DNA of 64,000 nt, taken from positions 23,156,254-23,220,253 of the forward strand of contig OX352765.1 in the NCBI GenBank assembly GCA_947095585.1, read 5' to 3'. The number at the start of each line of letters is the position of its first letter. Position 1 is the first letter of the stretch. Below the pieces are notes generated by a model. The model worked only from the letters and a program-made list of their open reading frames with translations. It did not search any database and was not told the origin of the DNA. This document shows positions 13,301 through 24,284 of this stretch, in pieces. The position numbers were made by a program, and so were the translations under genes. This DNA comes from Nephrocerus scutellatus. Its lineage: Eukaryota; Arthropoda; Insecta; Diptera; Pipunculidae.

Positions 13301-16300
13301 GTCTTTTGTCAGCATTCTAGGAATATTTGCCGGCTCACCACCCTCACCATCACTTATGGACGAAATAATGAAACTTCTGTTGTTGTTGCACAAGCCAAGT
13401 GAATGCTTTATCACACATGACAGATCTAAATTCTATTTTCTGCTTAAATCCCAACCGCCGGCAAAAGAAAAAAGATCATCAAGTAGTATGAGTCGCGTTG
13501 CAGCACCTTTTAGAAGAAATTTTTTTCAAGATTCTGCAAATCTTCGAAATAATACAAGCGTAGCTGAAAAACCCAGTCCACGGACAACAATTCGAAGTAA
13601 CACCTTAACACTGCGGACATTTAGGCGAACGCACGCAAACGAATTTCAAGAAAATCTGGAGAGCATAGCTGATTGTTCGAAAATCAATAAAAATGTCCTT
13701 CGTCTTCTCAGCCCTGTGGAGACATCAAATTGGCGAACGAAATTTCAACGTCTTGTACATGGTAACCAAAAGTGTAACTCTCCTCGGAAGCATATGTCAC
13801 ACTGCAAAGCTACAGCACAACAGAAAATTATACGCAAACGAATTCGTCTGAACTCCTCGCGATCGGACGGTGGAAAAAAGACACGCAAAGTACACATTTC
13901 CGAGGATAGCGCTCAGTCACCAACCCTAATCACTAGCGATGACGATTGCCATCACTTGCCGAATGAAGTGTTTCACTTCAATCATAAAGAACCATTAGCG
14001 CCGCCACGAAGGTCAAAGCCTACGATGGTCAAAACTGATTTTTACAATTCAGAAGGGATAATTTGTCTGCAAGAAGGACTTTTTATACTTTTGAAAGACT
14101 TTCTTTGGCTTCTGCCTGACAATTCTGTAGAAGAAGTAGGTCAAATGATGTTCAAGTTTTTATTTTTTAATTTTTGTTCGTTACAGTCAACTAACCTTTT
14201 TTTGTTGTTTGTTTTTTTTACCGCAGGTCCTAAAGCACTATGTCAAATTGGAGTTCCTCTTAGTTATGGCCAACCACAGCAGCACTTCTGTGCGCACAGC
14301 AATTATAAAACTTTTGTTGGCTCTTTTGAAACGGTTACCTGCTAATGAATTAGTCACTTTCAACAAACACTTTTACTCCCATCACTTGGCAAACCAATTG
14401 TGTATTTATCCCACAGATGTGCACATGTTTGAAACGTGTCTGGAATGGGTAACCGGTCTCTATGGAAATCTGGATGCTTTCATCACATACGAGTCTATTC
14501 ATATTCAAAATCTATTCGGGCTACATGCCCTCTTGTCGATATTAACTCATACAACGTCGCATAGTGAGTTCATTGCAAAGGCATTTAACGTTTTGCAAAT
14601 TATTTATGTAACAGTAAGTAAACGGTTATTTTCTTTCGATATGTATTTCCGTTTAATTTATTTGTTTGTATGTGTGTCAATCTAGGATCCGGAAAACAAT
14701 CATAACTTGATCGAATTCGGTCTCGTGCAGTGCTGTATAAAGGCTCTCTACAATATCTACACCACAGAGACTACAATGAGTACAAAGACTGAAAATGCAA
14801 TTATCGATTTACTGACAACTGTTGGTGAGAAGTCTCTGAAGTCGGTGGGACAAATAAATGTAAGCGTAATGTAAATATTTTTAAACAAATAATAATGTTA
14901 AACTTTATATTATATTTTTTTCAGATTGTGTGGGATATTCTAAACATTTTCTCCTACTATCAAGTGAAGGACTCCATGATTGTGGTTAAAGGATTTCGCT
15001 CCGTTCAAGGAAAACTACAATTAAATTGGTTAAATATGTTCTTTAAGAGGACAAATGTACCTTGGAGTTTTAAAAGTAAGTTCGAGTAGAGGATTTATTT
15101 CAAAATTTTCATTGAATCCAAAAAAATTATTTGGAAAATTTGTTTAATGAGTTTTAAAAGCTGGAACATTTATTTATCGTTGGTTTGACCTTTATTATTA
15201 TTATATAATATAATAATAATGGTTTGACCTTACTTGCCGTTTTAGTTCATCGCCTGTATATTTATCCATGTTGATTTAGTTTCAGAAGAATACTTTCTGC
15301 TCATAGATTTTCAGTTTGTTTTTGTAACGCGGGCTTATAGCTTTACTAAAACGTAGTAGACGCAGTTATTGTTATTGTCAGTATTTATAAATAGAACTTT
15401 CAATATCATAGTTAAATTCCAATTTTCTTATATATTCTCCTTTATTTATATTTTTTAACCCCAAAACTATGCACAACTCTATCACAAGCTTGTTCTTTTC
15501 AGTCTAAACGTCAAAACTATTTCGTTCCTTACTTAACTTTTACCAATTACAAAAGGTATTATTTTTATCGCATCAAAATGCATTTGAGATCCGCTATCAG
15601 TATTGCGAATTCTGTAATAATAGCCCCCACGTGGTGCAGTTTTCGGACTTTGTCCTGTCCTAGTCCACAGAAGGGATTCTTATAGGCTATAAAATATTCA
15701 GACTATTAAACCCTACTTGTTCTTTATTATTATTTTTATTGTTGGTTGGCTGACGCGCTTTGTGTACTGCCACTTTGACATCTATTGTGCATCACAGATA
15801 ATTTACCACATTATGTGATTGCTTAGTTACTTTATGTCATTGTATCGACCAATTCGATTGGTTGGCATTCGGCCTAGAGAACTGTATGAGCCTTGGAAGT
15901 GTTTCATTCTCTTCCAGGCGAGGCCTTCATTCATCTTAAAATTATGTGCTCTGAATTTTTCTTTGCCTCGTTACAGAATCGGCAGCGGTCCGATTGGGAT
16001 GGCTTTGTTTACCCATCACCCTCTCTTGTGCAGAGATCTGCTGCCTTGTTTCCTGAAATGCCTGAGTGACCGGAAGACCACGTTAGGGTGTTTTGGTTTA
16101 AGCCAGTTCTTTTAAGTGGCGGAAGCAGCTCCACATTGTTTTGGAATAAAAGACTGGACCTTTTAATGTTAGCAGTTCTGCCTGGCTTTTTTTTTTTTTA
16201 AAAGACTCATTACCAAGGGATAAGTCCCTGAAATCCTGCAGATCTCGGTTCTTCTGTACCTTCTCTTGATACATTCTAGGGTGCAGGCTTCTATTTCTAT

Positions 16301-19300
16301 TGTTTCTGCATGAAATACTGTTGGAGATTTTTCTAGGGGTATTTGTCCAAATACAACTGCTCCGGTTCCTGTGTTTGTTTTTGATCCGTGGGAGATTGGG
16401 TATATTCCTCTGATTCCTCTAGATGAGATGATACTGGCTGAGCTTCTGTATACCTCGGTTGAGATAAGGTATGGGGACATGTTATGTTTTTTTACAGATA
16501 GGGTAGTGCCTTTTTACTAAGCAGTCTTGTCTTGAGGTTGTCAGTTCACCGTTTCGTTTCTTGACTGACCCGAGTGGATTTTTGTGGTCAAGAAAGAACG
16601 CTTTGTGTAGTCAACAAGCTGTTGGCAGTTTATCAATGCTTTCACAAAATATTCTCCAGCTATTTCTTCTGCTGTTTCTTAGTGCAGTGTTATAACTACT
16701 TAGGGAAGTTCTGTAGGCTGTCCAGGTGTTTGTTCGTTCGCCCTTGTTTCGGCCTTCCTTCCCTTCGCTTGGGCTCAAGATCGTAGTTCCACCATGGAAC
16801 ATCCCTGGGGTCCTTTAGGCATTAACTATTGCCTCGGTTAGGTCGTTCGCCGCGCTGTCTAGATCGGCAATCGAGCTAATGGAACTACATATGTGTTTGG
16901 GGGTTCTTATGAAGATTTTAATGTTTTAATGAAATTTGATGTGCATGTGGTTAGAGAATGATATCTCCTTCATTACGTGCCAGTTGCGGATCGTGCTGTA
17001 CTTGTGTCTGATAGAGCAAGGTCCAGTACCTCTCTCGGTATGGCTTTTATAAAGTTGGCATAATTTCCCGATTGTTCTTTAAAAAAACATTAAAAGATCG
17101 TTTTCAAAGATCAAATCTTAGTCCATCATCATTAACGACACCTTTGAATTTTTTTTTAAATTTAAAAATCAAACGCAATTGCCGTAAAATCCATACAATC
17201 ATCCAGAAAGCTGGATCCTTATAAAAATACTTGATGATCTTTCTGGCAATGTAATCAAACTGCTGCTGATATAAATGTCTTTAGCCAATTTCCACAATAT
17301 TTACACATAAACAAGCTATAATTTTTGTTATTTCTTTTTAGTTATTCCCCTGCCCGATTCAAATCTTACATTAAGTGAAACGAAAACACGCCTTGATCTT
17401 CTCATCGATCGGTGCTCGCAGTTTTTCACGGTATTCGGAGCGTCTTACACTCCCAGCCAAAATGAAATTAAACTTTTCGAGTTGTTGGTGTCATATGGAA
17501 TTGCAACGAATTCGCGCTGTAATAATTTCATTGCTTGGGGCTTGCAACCATCGCGACCGCATGATTTGCGCGCGTTCATAATCGATGCTCTCTGGATATC
17601 GTGTCAGGATGAATTTCTTCCTTCGATTATATGCGATAGTAAAATGATCAAATCACTTCTCTGGTTATGTCTGCTGGAAGATCTGCCTGCACCGATAGAC
17701 AACCTCGGGCGCTTGTGCCATCGATTGGGCATTAATGAGCATGATTCCACTTGGGATTTGGAGAATCAACTGCAACGCCTTGAACTGAATCGACATAACA
17801 CATCGACAAAGCAGAAAGCAATGCTGGAAAAGACCATCCACAAATTTGAGCCGCTAGCGTTAGGATGTATTGAATCGTCGATGATAACTACTCGTCGGGT
17901 GGCCGATTCACAGGTTTGTTGGGTAAACAATTCCAAATTTTATGTTTCCGGCTAAGGTTTATCACTGAGGGTATTTTTTTCTGTTTGTCGCTATCATAAT
18001 ATGTTTGCAACAGAATGCCGAGCGTAAAATTCTGATGAGTCACATGAAGGAGTACGACGAGAACATCACATTTAATCAATGGCTTGAAATTATCCGACGA
18101 ATGACACACGAAGGAGCTCCGTGGTACTCTAAGGACCGTTCTGAGAGGTGAAGAGGTGAATTCAAGGGATTGGAAAATAGCATTACTAAATGGGTCGTTT
18201 TTTACAGCTCATGGGAACTGGACGATACGGAGGGGCCATCACGAGTTCATACCCGTCTACGTCGCTGCCACTTGGACATAGATAAACGTTTTATCATGGA
18301 GGATTATCATCCAGCGGCGACATTACGTGGTGACCCATACATTCGTCCGCTTGACTATCTAATTTCCAGCTACGACCAGCAGTTGAATATTTCCCTTAAC
18401 TCGCAAATTCTCTACAACTTCGCAGCAAAATATCTGCCTGTCGATGGGGAAATCGATGGCGAAATCATTGTGACCGATCACAGGCTCTACTTTATTGCAA
18501 CATATCGATGTAAATATTTCTACGTAACCTGTGATATAAATAACATTACGGAAATTTGGCTAAAACGCTATCAGCACCAGGAGAAGGCGTTCGAGATATT
18601 TCTCAATACAAATCAGTCATTGTTTTTTTCGCTGCATCATCAAGATGACTGGAAGATCATGAAAGATATGTTTCTGGACAAAATTGTTGCGCAACCCGAC
18701 CACAATAAGGTGATGCTGATAGCACAGCAATGGCGTGAAGGATTGCTCACAAATTGGGAGTATCTGATGACGTTGAATCAAATTGCCGGCCGAACATACA
18801 ATGATCTGATGCAGTATCCGGTATTTCCATGGATCCTCTCGAATTACACCTCCGAATCTCTGGACATCACTGAGAAGAGTAATTTCCGCAAACTCAACAA
18901 GCCAATTGCAGTGCAGCACGAAGAGAATGAGCAGCACTACATTAATAATTATGCGGTGAGTGTAAAATGGAAAAGAATAGAATTGAATAGAAATTCTTAT
19001 TAAATTTGTTAACAACACCAGTACATTAACAACACAATGACCACCATGGGATCGCTGCAATTGAAACCGTATCACTACAGTTCGCACTATTCGAATTCGG
19101 GAACGGTTTTACATTTTTTGGTGCGAGTGCCTCCGTTCACCAGCTACTTCCTTCGCTATCAAGGTCAGACTCTCCACTTCTATTTACTGATGTATTCTAA
19201 GATCTTTTTTATCATTCTAGATAACAACTTCGACATACCTGATCGAACTTTTCACGCACTCAGCACAACTTGGAGTCTTGCCAGCCGCGATAGTCCCACC

Positions 19301-21612
19301 GACGTCAAAGAATTAATTCCAGAGTTTTTCTCTCTGCCCGAAATGTTTGAGAATTTTGAACGTTTCAATTTTGGCTGCCGTCAGTCGGGCGAACGAGTTG
19401 AAGATGTCTTGCTGCCACCATGGTGCTTTCGTGACCCGCGACTTTTTGTCCTTATTCATAGACAAGCACTCGAATCGGAAGTGGTGCGAAATAATTTACA
19501 CCATTGGATTGACCTGATATTCGGACACAATCAAACGGGACAGAATGCTATTGATGCAATTAATGTCTTTCATCCAGCTGTAAGCGCGGCTCTTTCCGAC
19601 TTTTGTCACTATCCATTCATAATTTTTTTTTTATTTATCCTTACAGACTTACTCGGCTTTTCTAGATTCGAAAATTCAAGACCCCATCGAAAGGAAAGCC
19701 GTCGAGACAATGGTCAAGACGTACGGGCAAATGCCGAGGCAGTTATTTAGATCTGCTCACCCGCCATCAAAAGCCCTTAACTATTGTCTGGGCGACAAGG
19801 AAGTTTTACCAAACGTTCATGGACTACGTTGGGGAATATTTCTGGGTTCACCGCAGTTGCCAACGCCTTCTTTGGGCAATATTAATAAATTGCCAGGTGC
19901 TGATTTCCTTGTTTCGTTTCACAACACAAACGTTGTTTACGGTTTGCCTGCTAAGTCTTGTGTTATGCAAGGTAACATGTTTATCATTTTTATCACGATT
20001 CTTTGTCTACTTTGTTACTCTGAGCACAGGTGCCGACTCTGATACATACAATGTGATTTCCTGGGGCTATGATGATCGTGTTGTTCGCATTCAGCCAATA
20101 AGTAAGGCAAACACCAAACCCAAAAGTCTACTCTACAACAGTCCGGTCGATAGTATCGCCGCTTGCGGCTCCGATCCAAATTCAAATCAACTCTGGTGTG
20201 GACACAGGTCAGGACGCATTAGCATTTATAAGTGCTCAAACATCGATTCAACAAATCGTCACGCTAGTAAGGGTCGTCAAAGTTATGTGCGTGGAATAAA
20301 GCTATCGTATAACTCAGCATTTCGTAAGATCACAACTAAAGGTAACTTAAAAATGGATGAAGATCCTGAAGCAACATCGCCACTATCATCAACGTCAGCA
20401 GATGGTCAACTCCGAGAGGGGGCTGACCTAACATGGTCCGGGCCGACAATTCTCGTGCGCCACTCAGATGAAATTACATGCATTTGTTTGTCGGTGGAGT
20501 TTAAGATAGCCGTATCAGCTGGCAGGGATGGCATCGCAGTGATTTGGGATCTTAACAAGTAAAAGCGAAATTGTGGTTTGTCCACTTAAGACTTATTTAT
20601 TTATTTTATTACAGTTGGACCTACATTCGTACAATAGAACGACCAGCGGAAATCCATCATTCACCCATTACGCTGACTGCTATTAGTCCCACATTAGGTG
20701 ATATCGTTACTGTGCATTCAATTCCGAAAACAGATTATCGTGGGTCGGCGTTATTATCGCCGACGGGACAATCAAACAGTGCTGCTTCTACTGCGCTCCC
20801 TCTTACCTCTACACCCGCTGATGAATGTTTTGAAGTGACCGAGGAGAACCTTGATGATTTTGTCAATGTTTCCGTAAATCCAAGTGGAAAATCAATTTTA
20901 CGTTTGCATTCAGTGAATGCGCGTTATGTGCAGCACATTGTTCTTGAGGAGCGTATAACAGCTTTATGCCATTCGTATATAAAGGAGGGCGTTGGAGTGA
21001 ATGTGATTGCGACTGCAATCGAGGGAGGAATCGTACGCCTATGGTCAAGTTGGAATTTGTGTTTTATCACTGAAATCCCCACTGGAATATCGAATATCAA
21101 AAGGTAACAATTAAAAACTTTTATATTAACTTGACTTGACCCCTTTTTGTCTGTTTTTTTCGACTGCTTTGAGGTCCTTTTTAACTACCTTCCACACGAC
21201 CTAGAGAGCTGAAATTTTGTGAGTGAAAATAGCATTTTTTTTATTCCGCGTATAACTTGTTTTGCGTGTGGTGCGTTTAATGGGTTGAAATTCCGCCATT
21301 TTCTCATTTTTGTGGCGCCCGACCTCAAAAACAGATAATTTTGCGATTATTATTAAATAACTGTGACTGTGTGGCGTGTTTCGATCTATACATGAAAGTT
21401 TGTATCCGAACAACGACGTTTTTTTATATTTACTTGTTTTTAATAAACTTACTTTATCAATGTTTGTTGCTAATTCCCATATCAATTGCAGCATTACATA
21501 CTCAACGCATCAACATCTGGTTGTACTCACGAAGGATTCATACATTCAAGTTTGGGAGTCTGAAGGTCTCTATGGAAATCCCCCAAAGTTTCCACAAATC
21601 GCGTTTAAATAA
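1395..21612 (+). CDS. mv: LYST/mauve orthologue, giant BEACH-domain lysosomal trafficking regulator
   Basis: I assembled 24 exons with GT..AG introns and matching phases: 1395-1481, 1556-1632, 2200-2476, 2545-2655, 2711-5501, 10070-10852, 10920-11108, 11187-11440, 11506-12300, 12360-12543, 12607-12722, 12789-about 14135, 14227-14613, 14686-14859, 14925-15075, 17342-17913, 18014-18147, 18208-18955, 19022-19163, 19221-19579, 19647-19971, 20030-20558, 20615-21103, 21492-21612. The total is about 3713 codons, close to human LYST (about 3800). The N-terminal two thirds is helical-repeat-like. A ConA-like segment follows (11187-12300, with [10 protein letters not shown]). The PH-BEACH starts at [18 protein letters not shown] (exon at 18208). 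The BEACH core carries [36 protein letters not shown] and [17 protein letters not shown]40 repeats end the protein. The family controls lysosome and lysosome-related organelle size and fusion in the cytoplasm; fly mauve is the named orthologue. The donor near 14135 is the only uncertain junction. Start chosen: first ATG, in phase with the next exons. Confidence 0.93.
5770..6425. mobile_element. Two decayed non-LTR reverse transcriptase fragments in opposite orientation, in LYST intron 5
   Basis: On the + strand, 5775-5940 can be read with stops as a reverse transcriptase stretch ([10 protein letters not shown] ... [10 protein letters not shown]). It closely resembles the better copy at 28060-28210. 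From about 6170 to 6420 the minus strand encodes pieces of the RT tail, including a YG-ETWV-like segment near 6320-6350. The reading frames are broken many times, so both are dead. They belong to the same family as the elements at 27.75-29.05 kb and 57.7-58.7 kb. Confidence 0.6.
7622..8760 (-). mobile_element. Jockey/R1-like non-LTR retrotransposon fragment (RT palm to C-terminus), in LYST intron 5
   Basis: Reading down the minus strand, a motif like [14 protein letters not shown] occurs near 8560-8520. GVPQGT followed by LLFSLFIND occurs near 8370-8310. At 8300-8045 come residues resembling the RT thumb ([18 protein letters not shown], then [19 protein letters not shown]). An open 115-residue tail lies at 7969-7622. 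The domains are in the right order but in different frames, so this is a mutated, 5'-truncated copy inserted opposite to the host gene. Confidence 0.75.
8752..8850. repeat. Dispersed repeat, copy 1 (partner at 37274-37365)
   Basis: The stretch starting GGAAGCGGGCTAAAAACTGA and ending near TTAATATAGAGAAT recurs at 37274-37365 with a few substitutions (GGAAGTGGGCTAAAAATTGA ... TTAATATAGAGAATTT). Neither copy codes for anything I recognise. It may be the end of a transposable element family. Confidence 0.6.
8851..10069. other. 3' part of the 4.6 kb LYST intron, no gene seen
   Basis: No coding or RNA gene is visible. A simple-sequence tract of GGT/GGTC units (GGTTGGTGGGTCGGTCGGTC and onward) lies at about 9637-9676. 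The acceptor at 10068-10069 (TACAG) joins in phase 1 to exon 2711-5501. The exon ORF beginning at the ATG 10078 is therefore internal and not a separate gene. Confidence 0.6.
15182..15231. repeat. AT palindrome flanked by an 11-bp direct repeat
   Basis: GGTTTGACCTT occurs at 15182-15192 and again at 15221-15231. The 28 bases between them are a nearly perfect ATT/AAT palindrome centred on ATATAAT. It looks like an insertion with a target duplication, or a hairpin-mediated slippage product. It lies in the LYST intron 15076-17341. Confidence 0.6.
15620..17060 (-). mobile_element. LOA/I-type LINE remnant in LYST intron 15 (linker, RNase H, zinc tail)
   Basis: On the minus strand, about 16800-16610 encodes the endonuclease-RT linker typical of this group ([20 protein letters not shown], then [18 protein letters not shown]). 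About 16480-16170 encodes an RNase H start ([16 protein letters not shown] ... [18 protein letters not shown]). 16110-15740 holds a decayed C-terminal zinc region. The RT core that should lie between linker and RNase H is missing, so this is an internally deleted copy. It is oriented against the host gene. Confidence 0.75.
21125..21330. repeat. Dispersed repeat in the last LYST intron (partner near 48010-48090)
   Basis: The string TTTGTCTGTTTTTTTCGACT, then TTTGAG-TCCTTTTTAAC, is found here and again at 48028-48078. No protein is encoded. The two copies diverge outside this core, so element boundaries cannot be set. The intron runs from 21104 to 21491. Confidence 0.45.
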
Positions 21613-21680
21613 AATACAAAATTTGATGGAAATGGTAATAGGTGTTGAATGCTTAAAACCGACGATCTTTTTACGTATAC

Positions 21681-21686
21681 AATAAA
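21681..21686 (+). terminator. Poly(A) signal AATAAA of the LYST-like gene
   Basis: AATAAA lies 69 bases after the TAA stop at 21610-21612. Further AATAAA-type hexamers follow downstream around 21880-21905. The region between 21690 and 22250 is AT-rich with no gene seen. Confidence 0.6.
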
Positions 21687-22259
21687 AAATAGATAAAAAT
21701 ATATTATACTCTCGTGAATGAACATATTGCTATCAACATTATTTACATTAATTCGTAAGCGTTTTGATTTAAACTAAAAATTTACTTAAGTATTCTGTTA
21801 GTGCTAAAGTATTATGTTAAAGTTTATTTTTTGATATTTGTATTATATTATTAAAGATATTATCACTATTATTATACTAATAAAATGTTGCAATTTTTAA
21901 AATAAAAAGAATAAGAAAAAATACTATTCTTGTTTCGACATAGAAATTCCTTTATTTTTCGTATTTGTTGTTTGAGAAAAACTCAGTGGTGCATATCCAG
22001 TCAAAATAACTTACGAACGATGTTGTTCACGCAAAATCTTCCATTTTGTGGAATACTAAAATTGTTATAGGAAAAGGACATGGCCCGTAAGGGCTATTGA
22101 AAACTTGTTTCCTCACAATTTCCCTATTTATTTTCACATAAGAGATTACGCCAGTCAACGTTCTATTTTATTGCGATATTATTAATGCAAAGCAGGTAAT
22201 GTTACATAATATAGTAGGTTTTGTTGTTGGTATGCTGAACAATATTATATTAAAGCAAG

Positions 22260-22800
22260 AGCAAAGCTTTCAAAAATAGGCTGCGACAACAGTCATTGGT
22301 TCTATGAATGACAACAGAGAAATGTTTGCTGAGCTATGTTCTGATCCCAATGTTCTGTCGGGCATATCTCCTTGTAAAAGATGCGTCTCCTTAACCGACG
22401 TAAAGCTGGACATTCAGAGAGAATGTGATCGGATGACTTCATCTTCCGAGCAGAACCTACGTTCTGTCTCTGAGCCCACACCAATTTTGTTAAGGTGATA
22501 CCGCAAGCCACAATGACCTGTTAGAAAACTCAGCAGCTTCCTAATGCTATCCCTGTTTCCTTGTAGGAAAAGGGCCTGATTAATTGTTTGAATTGCCTAA
22601 GTCCAGGGACGCTTTCCCAATGGGCCAGACGAAGTTTGTGTTTCCAACAATATATCAGTGCTGTGGCAGCAGCCCAGTTGACACCACAGTAGGGTTCAGG
22701 TCCTATAAACGCAGAGCCAGCCCTAGCTAGTTTATCTGCAGATTCGTTGCCTGCAATCCCCTGATGACCAGGGACCCTACTGAGTTTGACTTTGTTTTGT
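22260..22800 (-). mobile_element. LOA-like LINE 3' fragment (end of RNase H and C-terminal zinc motif)
   Basis: On the minus strand, about 22790-22560 reads PGHQGIAGNESADKLARAGS ... [10 protein letters not shown], the end of a retrotransposon RNase H. 22500-22300 holds a decayed Cys/His tail ending SECPALRRLRRRIF. The same string [10 protein letters not shown] occurs on the + strand at 41930-41970, so the two are copies of one family. Several stops and frame changes make it non-functional. Confidence 0.8.
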
Positions 22801-22809
22801 CTGTCTGGT

Positions 22810-23560
22810 TTGCCATGGAATGTTTTTCACCGCCTAGAAGATCTGGACTATGCCGATGGCATCAGTATCCTGTCACAATCGTTGGGTGACATGGAGCGAA
22901 AACTAAACTCACTAGAATTCCACGCTAACCAAGTGGGGTTCAAAATTCACATGTCAAAAACAAAACTATTACGCGTCAACACTAGTGGAACATGTGATCT
23001 CTCGATTGACGGACACCAGATAGAGAAAGTCGATAAGTTCTGTTATTGGGGCAGCTGGATGTCAAAAAATGGTGGCGCTGATCCGAATCAACTCGTGTAA
23101 ACAAGGCGCGACAGTCATATAGAATGCTAAATAATATCTGGAACTCCTCACAAATGTCCTGGAACCTGAAGCTAACGATCTTCAGATATAACGTTCCCTC
23201 AGTACTCTTGTGTGGCTCCGAAACTTGGAAAGTCAATGAGTCAACTGCGACGCACCTCTAAGTATTCATCAACAAGTGTTTAAGGGGGATACTGAGAATA
23301 AGATAGCCGGACACGGACACTTATCAAGATTTGTGATAGAGTTACGCAGCAGAAAGAAAGTGAGAATACAAGCAGACGATATCACGAAACAAACCCTGAA
23401 ATCCACAAGGAAACCGCCAAGACAGTATAAGAGGAAGCAAGATCTCAGGGGACTGAGTGTCGGCTCTTCAAACCTCGGTAAAGCGGTAAATCGAGTTCGT
23501 TTGCAGGCATTTGTAGAAGCGCTATGCTTCCCCGCGAGGTAATGGAAGCAAGGATAGTAA
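22810..23560 (+). mobile_element. RTE/BovB-like RT fragment (YADD region to C-terminus)
   Basis: An open stretch at about 22830-23097 encodes LEDLDYADGISILSQSLGDM, then QVGFKIHMSKTKLLRVNT, then VDKFCYWGSWMSKNGGAD. This is the palm and thumb order of endonuclease/RT proteins of the RTE-like group. The catalytic pair reads ADG instead of ADD, so it is mutated. 23100-23560 continues as broken thumb and C-terminal sequence with frameshifts (for example LLCGSETWKVNES near 23210). It is truncated upstream. Confidence 0.75.
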
Positions 23561-24284
23561 AACCGAAGCTTACCAAATGAATAATGGTACTTCTTATTTT
23601 TTATACGATAAACTGGCCTTCTTATTGCTAGCGAATTCCTTTTAGTTACAGTGGTTGTTCGATACTCTCAGAAGCTTTCATTTTCAGGAAGAATGCTTAA
23701 ACTTACCTAAATTAAATTAGAAATTTAATTAGAAATTTAATTGCATATTGAAAACAAAAGAAAATTACATCGTTTTCTTTCGTTGCCATAAGTTTCAACC
23801 CACTGGACCCACGTAAGATGTGATGTTCATATAGTTATGAAGAGTAACTAACAAATAACGTAACTTTGAGAAAAGTGAACAGTTTTTGAAAAAAATCTTT
23901 CTTTACTTTTACTGTGCTGTAATTTAATTAATAATCGCAACTGAGGCTCCACCACTACCAAATAAAAATCAATCTGAAAAATTCCGAAATATAAATTCTT
24001 ACTTTATTTTGCGAAAAACACAAATATTCTTCTCTGGATCTTAATGTTCTTAAAAAATTAAGTATTTTATAGACTAAGGTTATATAGATTTTCCAAAATA
24101 ATCTTTTAACATCGACAGTGAGAGTGAAAAAAAATTAAAATATAGTAATTACCCGATGTGATTTCCTTGATTTTTTTTTTCAATTTAGATATTATAACAA
24201 ATGGATCAAAACTAATTAATGTAAATTATTGCTGAACAACAAATAACCTCTGTGTAATGCCAAAGTTGTAAGGATTTCCCCCAG
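23561..24284. other. AT-rich spacer and centrobin 3' flank
   Basis: No gene is visible. A short triplicated AATTAGAAATTT motif lies near 23716-23742. The complement of AATAAA at 24003-24008 (TTTATT) is a possible poly(A) signal for the minus-strand gene whose stop is at 24285. Confidence 0.4.
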
